Positions 1-24,105 of a stretch of DNA of 64,000 nt are shown here, in pieces. The stretch comes from Macrobrachium rosenbergii (lineage: Eukaryota > Arthropoda > Malacostraca > Decapoda > Palaemonidae), in NCBI RefSeq assembly GCF_040412425.1, contig NC_089743.1:80822471-80886470 (forward strand). Reading direction: 5' to 3'. The translations under genes were made by a program, and so were the position numbers. Within the stretch, counting starts at the first letter, position 1; the number at the start of each line of letters is the position of its first letter. Under the pieces are notes generated by a model. It ran no database searches. It worked only from the letters and a program-made list of their open reading frames with translations, and was not told where the DNA came from.

Positions 1-780
1 GGGCAAGGTGTTTTTTGGGGTGGGCTCAAGAAGTAAAACTAATGTACCAATTCTGTAGTTAGTAAAATGTACTATTCTCAAATGTATATATCCATGTGAA
101 CGAAGGAAAATCATAGTATTAGTAATTAGTAAACCTGTATTTGAAATTACTGAGCCCAATTTTCAATTAATTTACAACTCTTAATATATGCAAATGTATC
201 AAATACTGTAAGTGTTAAAGTTTAGCTACAAAGAGGATTTCAACCCTGGGGGGCGGTAGTGGGAGGCCAAGCATCTGACTGGAGGGGGGATCCAGGCCCC
301 CCTGGCCCTCCCCCATAGCGACGCCACTGCAGGATTGCTTATTATTCGCAGTGAATCACAGGTAGCAAAACAAAATTGAGAATATTAATTAACGCTTGGA
401 AACCTTCGGCAACTAAAAGATAAATGTTTACAAATGTCAGTGAAACAAACAGGCACTTTTTAGTAATTTTCTGAATAAATGGAAGAAAAAGAAAATGAAG
501 AGTATCAGGTTAATGCTGACTGTTCTTGCTAACACGGGTTGAAAGTGAAGTCCGTTGAGGAATATACTCTTGACGTCAGTCCCTCGCCTCCCGAACATGT
601 GAACACTATATCTGTAGTATGTTGATGCTTCACTTCATATCAAAATAATATCTAATCTTCATGTAATTACATCACACTATTCACTAATGAGGAAGAGTTA
701 TCGTTGATTAGTTCACTCTGTAATGTAGAAAGAAGTTTTCCCCATTACTTGTACAATTTGGCTTTATCTCTTCAAACTAA
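1..780. other. Flanking DNA without recognised gene
   Basis: AT-rich sequence with no sustained coding frame and no splice-delimited exon that I can support. A GC-rich G/C-run patch lies near 245-335 and looks like a fragment of a dispersed repeat, but I could not match it elsewhere in the window. It could be upstream flank or a 5' intron of the TRIM-NHL gene. Confidence 0.5.
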
Positions 781-786
781 GTGACC

Positions 787-891
<105 letters not shown>

Positions 892-942
892 ATTATTTAT
901 GTATGTAAGTATGTATTTATATACATACATACATACATAAGT

Positions 943-1032
943 CTAAGTTGCTCAAGTCCCATTTTTTCCTTCTACCTTCCTGGAATGATGGCGCATATGC
1001 ATGCATCGGTTTGTGCGTGGGAAGGAGGGTTT

Positions 1033-1103
<71 letters not shown>

Positions 1104-1218
1104 TAGTCTTATTTGAAACTTTTAAACGCTCCCTCCCACGCACAAACAGATACAGTACACGAATGTGCCATCATGCCAGGAAGGTAAAAGAAAAAAAAAC
1201 GGGACTTGAGCAACTTAG
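943..1218. mobile_element. Foldback (hairpin) MITE with (TA)n loop
   Basis: Two imperfect inverted arms of about 95 bases, 943-1036 and 1121-1218, can pair. The outer ends are CTAAGTTGCTCAAGTCCC on the left and GGGACTTGAGCAACTTAG on the right. The loop is a (TA)n tract at about 1036-1101. No coding capacity is seen. This is the shape of a non-autonomous foldback element; the transposase family cannot be told from the ends. Confidence 0.75.
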
Positions 1219-1399
1219 CCTTAAAATTACGCCACAGGAAAATCCAGCGTTTCTCAGACTTTCTTACCAGAGAGAGATAAAGAGAGAGAATACCGGGTTC
1301 GGATGAAGGTGACCTACCTACAACAACTAGTCCCAACAGCTAGGTCAAGTTCCACACCCTCTTGCTGTTGCTCGCTAAAGACACGGTTTTCCTGGCCTC

Positions 1400-1730
1400 T
1401 CACTGCAGGGGCCTAGTGCCGTTAATGCTCCTCGTGCGGTGCACTGTAGGTATAACTTAAGGTTCTTTACAGCGCCTTTTCGGCCGCTAGCTGCAACCCC
1501 TGCCATTCCTTTTACTGTAGCTCCGTTCATATTCTCTGTATTCTCTTTCTTCCGTCTTACTTTCCACCCTCTCCGAACAATAGTTTCACAGTTCAACTGG
1601 AAACTTTTCCTCCTTTTACACCTTTCAAACCTTCGTACTCTCAATTTCCCTCGCAGCGCTGAATTACCTCATGGATCCCAGTGCTTGGCCTTTGGCTTAA
1701 ACGTTATATACCATTCCAATCCTGACCTCT
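1400..1730 (+). repeat. Dispersed repeat family R-A, copy 1
   Basis: The stretch from the GTGCACTGTAGG motif (1439) to the CCCAGTGCTTGGCCTTTGGC motif (1678) recurs at 23075-23580. Between the motifs both copies carry CTTACTTTCCACCCTCTCC and a C/T-rich tract. I recognise this as a common dispersed non-coding repeat of decapod genomes but do not know its class. No transposase frame is present. Confidence 0.7.
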
Positions 1731-2112
1731 CGGGGTTGAGAGAAACTTTCGCCATATACAGTACGTGCACCCGCAGTTACAATATTCTTTTAACTTTGGC
1801 TGTCTAAAATTGTCATTTAGTTTGCTGTGTAACTTTCAGTACTTTTCGTACAAAAATGTTCACGTAGACATGAACACGTACACGTATTCCCATAGTCCCT
1901 AAGGAATGTGTCATGCACACAAGTAACTCGTACATTATTTTTGTTTATTTTGTACCACAGTGAGTGAGTCGCATACGAGTGGATGTAAATAACTGCAAAA
2001 TTAAACATGCTTCATAAATCGTGAGTTGTTTTATCCAGGTACCCATGAAAAACATTGTATTTTCTCCATCTTTCTCACACATACACGCACACACACACAT
2101 ATACTGCATATA

Positions 2113-3719
<1,607 letters not shown>

Positions 3720-3774
<55 letters not shown>
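3720..3774. repeat. (TTA)n trinucleotide microsatellite
   Basis: About 18 uninterrupted TTA units, about 145 bases upstream of the acceptor that precedes the first coding exon of the TRIM-NHL gene. It lies in the presumed 5' intron. Confidence 0.95.
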
Positions 3775-3775
<1 letters not shown>

Positions 3776-3926
3776 CAATGTTGTCATTGTTACTGTCACG
3801 TTCTTTTTTTCTATTTCGAGAATGTAACACTGTTTCCTTCTTCATCACTAATTAATATGAATATGACGATGCTACGAAAGCAAACCTGATTGACTGATCT
3901 GTTGTTAATTCCTGCTTCAGGTGAGG

Positions 3927-15855
<11,929 letters not shown>

Positions 15856-16092
15856 TGGAAACCAGTCGCGTCTTCGCTTGACTTTAATTTAGAAACGGTT
15901 GGATTTTGATTTGGAAGCGGTTGTTGCTGTTTTCCGCCATCTTTGTTGAGTTATAGAAAATGATTAGTTTGATTGTGTTTCCCTGCATGTTGACAAAGGA
16001 ATTGTGATAAAGTTGTAACTTGGTTGTAAGTAGTGAATTTTACCCTAAGAAACAATGAAGAACTTGCAGTCAGTATACGAGAAATGTGGTCA

Positions 16093-16098
16093 AATAAA
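16093..16098 (+). terminator. Polyadenylation signal of the TRIM-NHL gene
   Basis: AATAAA lies 238 bases after the stop codon (15853-15855) and is followed within about 25 bases by a TG-rich stretch (TTGTCTG). The 3' UTR would be about 250-260 bases. Confidence 0.75.
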
Positions 16099-16119
16099 AC
16101 TTTATTGAATGTATTGTCT

Positions 16120-17770
16120 GCATGATTCAATTAATTTATGGCATCCTAAGGCTGCTCCATTGTTTTGATCGATATGAAAGCAACCGTTTTTGCTAACTAT
16201 AGCAATGATAGCAGAATTTTCACCATTGTAATATATATCCTGACAAGTGTTCAAGGCAAAGAACTCATTACCTTAGATATAGGATTATTAGGTCCTCAAA
16301 ATGTTGGTTCGTACTGACATTTCATGGAGTATTTGCTTTATGTTAAAGTTAGTGCTATGATTTATTTGTTTTGTCAGCCTTTTAATAATTCTAATTTTTT
16401 CTCTCAGTTTACTTATTCACTGTCGTGTTTTTTTTTCCTTCGCTCTTTCTGTCCCCCACTATACAGAAATTTCTTCCCGTTCGCAAATTCATTATTTGTC
16501 TTCTGTTCACAACAATAGACCTTGTGTGTGGTAATGATGTAGCAATGGATTTGTTCTCGTGTATTTGTATTTGTGCATTACACATATATATATCGGTTTC
16601 TGTCTCTGTCACACATTCAGTGGGTTTTATGATTACCGTCGTTAATTATAGAGTTATATTAAAAGAATTTATATTCAAATCGACCTGGAATTTTTTGTAA
16701 GTAAAGACATTTATTTCCAAGACAGAATTCGTGTGTTGAAATATTAGAGATTTATCACTTAATTTTAGACATCTGATTATCGTATATTAAAAGATGGAGT
16801 GTTCTAAAAAAATAATATATGTTCCCTTGATTGAATGAATCATTTTTTTTTTTTTTATTAATTTAAATCCTGGATGATTGTGATGTACCCTGTGATAATC
16901 TGTTGTAATAAACCAAGATATGGCTTCCTCTTGACACTTGGCGTCATTGCTGTAAATAAAATGTTGGTTTTACAAACGCTGCTTTGTATTTTTCCTGTAT
17001 CCTTCCTTACGTCTTCGGTTGTCTGCCACACGTGACTTCCTGTCAGTTTCCTCGAGGCCCTGTTTTCAGACTCCTTGAGGAAGTAACGTTCAAGGTTCAA
17101 ACGGAAGGTGCTGACGAAGCAGAACGTTAAAAGGTGCAGTTTGTCTCGGAATTAGAAAAAGAGAAAATGGAGAAAACGCGTCTTACGTAGCGAGTCAGGA
17201 ATTGAAAATATCACACTGCGATGCTCCGAATCGGAAGAAAAACTAAAATTCACTCACCAGACCCGGATTGTAAACACGAGGATTGCCATTGGGATTATGA
17301 TAAGAAGTGGTTGGAAACTGAATGGAAACTAAATATCGCTTTCAGTAATGAGGATAAAAGGTAAGAAATAGGAAATCAGATTCTGAATTGCTACCAGAAC
17401 TTAAACATGTTTAGTGAACACTGAGGGGCTTCATCAAGGGAAAACATTATTGACAGGTGCTGTCAGTTCCGAGGAAAATGGCTCATCATTTTTTCATGTG
17501 CGATTTCTAAAACAAGGAAAACTTTCAGAATGCCTGTGAGTATAATGAATTAGTAGATTTAATATGCTGCTGTTTTTCTTTGAAAGTGTCACTTCTTTCT
17601 TTCGTTGGCAAGAATTATGCGCATCGCAAGAATATGAAACATTTAAATTATTCAATTCAATGCTTTGTGAAAAGATTGAGGGAAACAAAGAACCGGGTGC
17701 TCAAGTTTGAGGAAGTGAGGAGTCTACGCAGCTGATTCCTAGGCGCTGCTAAGAAAGCAAATGCTTCGTT
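16120..17770. other. Intergenic AT-rich DNA
   Basis: No exon, repeat family or transposon domain recognised between the TRIM-NHL 3' end and the CT microsatellite. Open frames are short and have no domain character. Confidence 0.5.
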
Positions 17771-17774
17771 TTCG

Positions 17775-17777
<3 letters not shown>

Positions 17778-17833
<56 letters not shown>
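17778..17833. repeat. (CT)n microsatellite
   Basis: About 55 bases of CT repeat immediately 5' of the SINE-like copy S2. The Arg-Glu repeat frame on the opposite strand is an artefact. Confidence 0.95.
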
Positions 17834-17836
<3 letters not shown>

Positions 17837-17839
17837 CAG

Positions 17840-18125
17840 TTCCTCGTTGGACGGGTCGATATCGTTCTCGGCTGGCACGTTGCTGGGCCTGCGTTCGATT
17901 CTCCGACCGGCCAATGAAGAATTAGAGGAATTTATTTCTGGTGATGGAAACTCATTTCTCGGTAGAATGTGGTTCGGATTCCACAATAAGCTGTAGGTCC
18001 CGTTGCTAGGTAACCAATTGGTTCTTAGCCACGTAAAATAAGTCTAATCCTTCGGGCCAGCCCTAGGAGAGCTGTCAATCAGCTCAGTGGTCTGGTTTAA
18101 CTATGGTATACTTAAATTTTTTTTT
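17840..18125 (+). mobile_element. SINE-like repeat, full copy S2
   Basis: About 285 bases. The 5' part carries GCGTTCGATTCTCCG near 17888, close to a Pol III B box inside a tRNA-like T-arm. The body includes AATGAAGAATTAGAGGAATT and GGATTCCACAATAAGCTG. The 3' end has AGCTCAGTGGTCTGGTT followed by an AT-rich tail. It shares most of its length with the inverted copy S3. A clear upstream A box is not visible, so assignment to tRNA-derived SINEs is inferred. Confidence 0.75.
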
Positions 18126-18133
18126 ATCATATA

Positions 18134-18137
<4 letters not shown>

Positions 18138-18222
<85 letters not shown>
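18138..18222. repeat. (TA)n microsatellite at SINE tail
   Basis: About 85 bases of TA repeat directly after the T-rich tail of S2, consistent with growth from the AT-rich tail. Confidence 0.95.
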
Positions 18223-18225
<3 letters not shown>

Positions 18226-18419
18226 CCCCTTTTTACAAAGGATTGAATACCTAAAGGTTCCATAACCATGCAATGTGCATAATTCTTGCGATTAAAAAAA
18301 TGCGGTGACACCGTCAAAGGAAAAATAGCCGCATATTAAATCTACTTACTTATTGCACTCATGGTCATTCTGAAAGTTCTCCTCAGTTGGAAATTGCGTA
18401 TGAAAAAAGTGATAAGCCA

Positions 18420-18735
18420 TTTATCTGAGACCGGGCCTTATCGGCAGTGGTATCACATGTGCCTGACGTGGTTCCGGAAGTCACTCTTACCCTACTCACA
18501 CATGTGACACACATATTACATGACCGTTTTCATTAACTTGTACAAAAACTCCACTGTCCACATGTGCAGCTCTCACACATTTGCTACGCTGTTCTGTTCT
18601 CTTTTCCCGTGTTTTCGTAGCATGATAACTTCTATATTGGTAAAGCTGGGAAAGAGAATAGAACAGCATAAAAGATGCGTAAGAAATGCACAGGTGAACA
18701 GTTGAACTTTTGTACATGTTAGCGAAAACAATCAT
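18420..18735 (+). mobile_element. Foldback element family F, copy A
   Basis: Left arm (about 18521-18618) and right arm (about 18650-18735) are imperfect inverted repeats. Examples are GTTTTCATTAACTTGTACA against TGTACATGTTAGCGAAAAC, and GCTGTTCTGTTCTCTTT against GAGAATAGAACAGC. The outer part, including GGGCCTTATCGGC and CACTCTTACCC, recurs inverted in copy B. No coding capacity beyond frames created by the palindrome. Confidence 0.75.
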
Positions 18736-18761
18736 ACTATCAACTGGGCAAGAAATTAGGT

Positions 18762-19043
18762 TAAGTATACCTAGTTTAACCAGACCACTGAGCTGATTAA
18801 CAGCTCTCCTAGGGTTGGCCCGAAGGATTAGACCTATTTTACATGGCTAAGAACCAATTGGTTACCTAGCAACGGGACCTACAGCTTATTGTGGAATCCG
18901 AACCACATTATAGCGAGAAATGAATTTCTATCACCAGAAATAAATTCCTCTAATTCTTCATTGGCCGGCCAGAGAATCAAACGCGGGCCCAGCACAGTGC
19001 TAGCCAAGAACGGTATCGACCTGTCCAATGAGGAACTAAACTA
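18762..19043 (-). mobile_element. SINE-like repeat, full copy S3 (inverted)
   Basis: Reverse-complement copy of S2 lying about 640 bases away. It starts with GTATACCTAGTTTAACCAG and ends near the tRNA-like part (GAATCAAACGCGGGCCC, then the sequence around 19010-19040). Together with S2 it makes a large inverted repeat with a foldback element in between. Confidence 0.8.
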
Positions 19044-19050
19044 GCAAAAT

Positions 19051-19466
19051 AGTTCACTGTAATAATGCCCCGGAAAGAAACATCACTGAGTCTAGTTTTA
19101 TCAAAAACACTCGGTAAGAATATGATCATTAGTCATGGCATGTATAAACTTGATCCATGAGTTTCAAAAGAAATATGCAAGAAGTTCAATTTTAAGGAAG
19201 GTTCTTGAAAGACAGAGAAAAGGGACGCAGGGTCCCTGAGGATTTGTAAACATTTGACCTGTCATTAATGAAATGGGACTCCGCTTACAAACACCTGCTA
19301 GGTGCAAATACTTGGTTTCCATTTGTTTGTATGTACCGTACTGCTAGCATACATATCATGAATTCCCACCACTGTATCAGTCAGTCATCTGAAGGTGGCT
19401 TAGTTCGCAATAAAGCCAACACTGGCCAGGATGTACAATCATTTTTCATTTTTTCCAAGTGCTGTT

Positions 19467-19540
<74 letters not shown>

Positions 19541-19570
19541 TAAAGGATCCACAGTAATAAAGTTTTATAT

Positions 19571-19668
<98 letters not shown>

Positions 19669-19706
19669 TCAATGATGTTTCTTTCCAGTGCATTATTACG
19701 ATGAAA
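19051..19706. repeat. Inverted repeat pair flanking (TA)n tracts
   Basis: 19051-19097 (with GGAAAGAAACATCACTGAGTCT) is the reverse complement, with few mismatches, of 19664-19706 (AGACTCAATGATGTTTCTTTCC). Between them lie about 190 bases of unique DNA with frames of no domain character, and the two TA arrays. It may be one more foldback insertion whose loop has expanded. Confidence 0.6.
19469..19665. repeat. Two (TA)n microsatellites
   Basis: TA runs at 19469-19539 and about 19576-19665, the second interrupted by ATGTATGT near 19623. Confidence 0.95.
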
Positions 19707-19734
19707 TATCTATTTTTCTATTTTGCTCCTGTCC

Positions 19735-20130
<396 letters not shown>

Positions 20131-23074
20131 AGTATGGCTTGTTTGTAACCCTACTTTAGGAAAGTAGGAGGGACACAGTAATCTTATACCTAGACTCCAG
20201 CTCGGAAGATGGCGACAAGTGCCTACAGTGAGCCCCAGAAACTTTGTCATGGTTCATAAGCATTAAGGATAATTGCATGCAGTCACCTTCACTGCCCTTG
20301 CGCCTTATGCCAGAAACTGAACCAGCCAGGCTGACCTGACTAACTAATTGAGGCAAGCAGGAGTGATTGACGCCTGTCCCATTTAGAGACAAACTGAGTG
20401 GTGCACAGGCCAGGCTGACACCTGATTATGTACTCTTCAAAACCGACCCAGACCAGTACCAAACAGGCATACAGCTCTGTTCACGAGGGTCTGGGATCCA
20501 GTCACTAGCATGTTTTAAGATCTACCAAGCTGGCTACAAGAAATTAACTTGGTCCATAGTCCAAGGAAATGTGGACTCTTCCATGCTCCTGTAAAAGCTC
20601 TGGTATAAGTTGGGTCGGGGTCTACTCTCCCCTCCCTAGAAGGACAGGCAGGTCACTGGGAATTGGTAGAGTCACACACAAGGGACTGAACATGAGCAAA
20701 CTCAAGCATCAGATATTAGTCATGAGCAGTTTCATGAACTGACCCATCTGCACATCTCGCAGTCCCCTATCCTGTGAACGGGTACTGGGATTGCCATCAC
20801 TTTCGGTAGAAAATGATGACTGAGAGAAGCCTTTTTAATCTTTTTGCAGAGGGCTGCCTTCTAGGTCTTCCACCCATGCTTCTTCCACCAATACAGAGAC
20901 TGAGAAAGCAAGGAGAACGGTGAGAATGGGAAGGAAGAGAGCATAAGTTCAGCGGCGCTTCTTAGATCTCCTATGATCAAGGTTTCTCAGACCTTCCCTA
21001 TATCCACCAAGGACAGACTTGATCAGAGAAACAACAGGTGAAACATTGGGATTTATTGAGACTTGTATAAGAGAGGAACTTATGGTCAAAGCCCAGTGGA
21101 TCGCTGTTTGGTCCACACATAACCTCCTTAGACTGAGCAAGGGGAGAGCTTGCAAACACCATCCCAGTGGCATTAGTAGGGGTCAAGGCCAGAGCAGAAT
21201 AGGGAAGAGTAGGCCAGATAATTTGTGGTACCCTCCAAAGACACTGATGGTAACTTCCTTTAGTTCTTCCTCCTCAACCTGTACATCTTTCACTGCTCAG
21301 ACAGCCACGAGAGACATTTCATACAGCTAGTGATAAGTGCATTCCTGACCTCTGCAAGCAGAACAGTAAGAATGTGGATCAACAGACAAGGAACTCATGA
21401 AGCTCGAACCCACTTCCTCATGCCCTGAATATCTAAAACCGCATTTTTTTATAATAAAAATTTTTAAGAAAAACCATTTTAACCAAAGTAAAAACCAAAG
21501 TAAAAAAAAAACCAAGGAAGCACTCAGTCAAGGAAACATTTAAAAATGTTTCAGCAACTGCCAATATGAATAAAACGCAGGTCATCAGAATCGATCAACA
21601 AGGTGGCCAAGGAAAAAAAATGGACATTGTTTACCAGCTGGGTTAATGGGTCCCCCCCCCTCCCGCATCCTCTTCGCTATTACCACTGTTTAACTGCCTT
21701 GTTACCAGGCTTCAAGGACCAAATCAACTTTTGCTGAATATGCACTCATTATCCGGGGTTTAGCTTATTCGTAGGCCAGTGTATTGCAGAAACAAAAGCA
21801 ACAAAACAATTAGTTCTCTATCGGTTCATATCGGTGACCTATTTTTTTTAACTGTCTAGGTAGTTCCATGTCAAAATTCCTGAGAAAAATAAGAATATGA
21901 ATAATATGAGTTGTGTGTTAAACAGAAAACTATTGTGTTTAACTAATATTTTGTGCATTCAAATTTCAGCTGGGTTCATCTAAATCTATTCTGCAGTCTT
22001 GACATTCCTCCTGCTGAGGATTTTTTTTTAAGTATGTTTAAATATTTATAAGTGAAACTTAAAGTTTGCAAAAAGGCTAAACAACACTCATAATATAACT
22101 TTTTATATTATATCATTTTAACATATATATAGGACATAATATGTTTTCAGATTATTTTACAATATACGTGAAATGATGATACAAAGTAATGATGGTATTG
22201 CCTGTCACCAAGTTACCCGGAACGTTTGTGGAATTACTAGCTCAAAATTATTAACGAAATGTCCTTATTACTCTTTTTTAAACAACCACTATTTTAAATA
22301 CATTATCCTGAGTTTATCTTCTTATTATAAATCGTATCATGAGAAAGCATCGTAAAACTGCGTTTGTTATGAATTTTTTTCTTACAAAAATAGTCTAAAA
22401 TATTTTCAGTTTGTTTACCTACTGGAAGGCTCCGATAAGGTAAGGGTGAGGCCACGTAATTGACTGGTTTGTTTTCAACTGATTTGAATGTCTTCATGGC
22501 TAATTGCGCGGTGTCATGTAAAATAGATAATATTTCTTCACTTATGTCGTACTTTAGTAAGAAAATATTTAGTTAACGTCAAAACTAAACGGCTCAAGAA
22601 CTGCAGTCCGACGTGATGTCTCATAGCCTGCCATAGGCTCTTAGTACCGACGACCTCTTTAGGCATAACTGAGGTTATAAATAAGTGATAGATTGGTCAG
22701 TTGTGCTTTGTGACGAGTCTTTAGTACTGTCTGTGAATCCTGAGTCTGTGGAATAATACTTGGGCGAATTAAGTTTAGGTTACCCTAGCTAGACTAGGTA
22801 GGCCGTTTGGTTACACTAGCCTAGGGCCTAAACGGTTTGCCCCTTTGCTTGGCAAACAGTAAGTTTTGGTTATGATTAATTTGGTCCAAACAGTGTCACC
22901 CCTCTGATGCTCTCCAAGGCCGTTGCTTTGGAGGCTGGTGAACTGCAACATGATTTCAAATTGATTTTACCCAAAGTTTATTAAATCAACCTTAGGCCAG
23001 TAACTGACAGCACTGACTAGATTAAACGTCAGAGGCACCAAAATCCATTTTTTCCACTTGGGTTCCTCATGGGA
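20131..23074. other. Unclassified intergenic block
   Basis: 20131-21530 is less AT-rich than its surroundings and has several medium frames on both strands with no recognisable domain. It may be a degenerate element of unknown class. 21530-23074 is AT-rich with short C and A runs and no recognised feature. The ARMH3 promoter and non-coding first exon may lie between here and 26489; I cannot place them. Confidence 0.4.
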
Positions 23075-23580
23075 GGGGCGGGTTAGTGGCATCAGTGCAT
23101 TTCGTATGGTGCACTGTAGGCATTACTTGAGCTTTTGCAGGCCAGCCCCTTGGCCCCTCTAGCTGAAAACCCCCTTTCTATTCCACTTCTTACCTCCCGC
23201 TCATAATCTCTTCGGGTGGCTTGAAAACCACGGGACCGAAACGAAAGCTAAGTCCACTGCTCAGTGTGTAGTCCACATGGGGTTTAAATGGGCCGTGGGT
23301 TCCAGGGCAAACACCCCAAAGTGAGGTTAGGTAGGTAAGGTTTGGTTAGGTCAGGACCTGGCATTCTAGGAAAGGTCAGGTTTGTTTATGTGTGAGGAAC
23401 GTGTCGTCTCGTTCTACACTCGCCCCTCTCTTTCTTCCATCTTACTTTCCACCCTCTCCTAACATTTGTTTCTTAGTGCAACTGCAAGGTTCTCCTCCTG
23501 TACAGGTCCCAGAGTGCGGCCTTTGGCTCAAATTTTATATTTCATTCCAGTGGGGTCCAGTGTTCATGCATGGATATAGC
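23075..23580 (+). repeat. Dispersed repeat family R-A, copy 2, interrupted
   Basis: The 5' part (GGTGCACTGTAGGCATTACT near 23108) and 3' part (CTTACTTTCCACCCTCTCC near 23441, then GAGTGCGGCCTTTGGC near 23512) match copy 1. About 190 bases at about 23205-23395 with several AGGTTAGGT-like motifs have no counterpart in copy 1, so copy 2 probably carries an insertion. Confidence 0.65.
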
Positions 23581-23762
23581 CTAGGCCAATGGTTAGTAGG
23601 TTACGGCATAGATCTTAGTCCTGGAACAAACAAGATTAGTTTGCCCATCTACGCCTATTACCTATACAGAACCCTCATTACTACTAGCTTAACCAGCTAT
23701 CCCTTCACAGTTTAGGGGGTATTTTAACCACTAACGTGAATGAGTTATTTTGTAAGCTATAC

Positions 23763-24105
23763 ACGTATTCACGTTCTCATGATCCGTGGACTCTCCTGTT
23801 CGCAGATCTCTCCATGGAACATATATATACACATTATTTGTGGAAAATTCACCCATTCACAGTATTTTTCACTGAGAAATATTCACTAATCACTGTATTT
23901 TCTTATTTTCATGACTAAATGCATTTTTTGCGACAAAACTATTAAAATACTCGGGTATAAACATTTTTAGAGTTTTTTTTTGTGTTTGAACAATTAGAAT
24001 AGGCAGTTCTAAATGTTTTTAGAAGAGGTGTAAATATTTGCGGATTTTAGCTATTCGCGGAGGGGGTGTGGTACACATCCCCTGCGAATACGGGGGTTTA
24101 CTGTA
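23763..24105. mobile_element. MITE family M2 (TA-type), copy 1, 5' end decayed
   Basis: Matches the copies at 33075-33427 and 45389-45737 across the internal body (CGTATTCACG, GGAATATATATACACATTATTTG, GAGAAATATTCACTAAT, ATGACTAAATGCA). The right end is intact, GGGGGTTTACTGTA at 24092-24105. The left end lacks the ACAGTAAACCCCC terminus. Non-coding. Confidence 0.85.
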
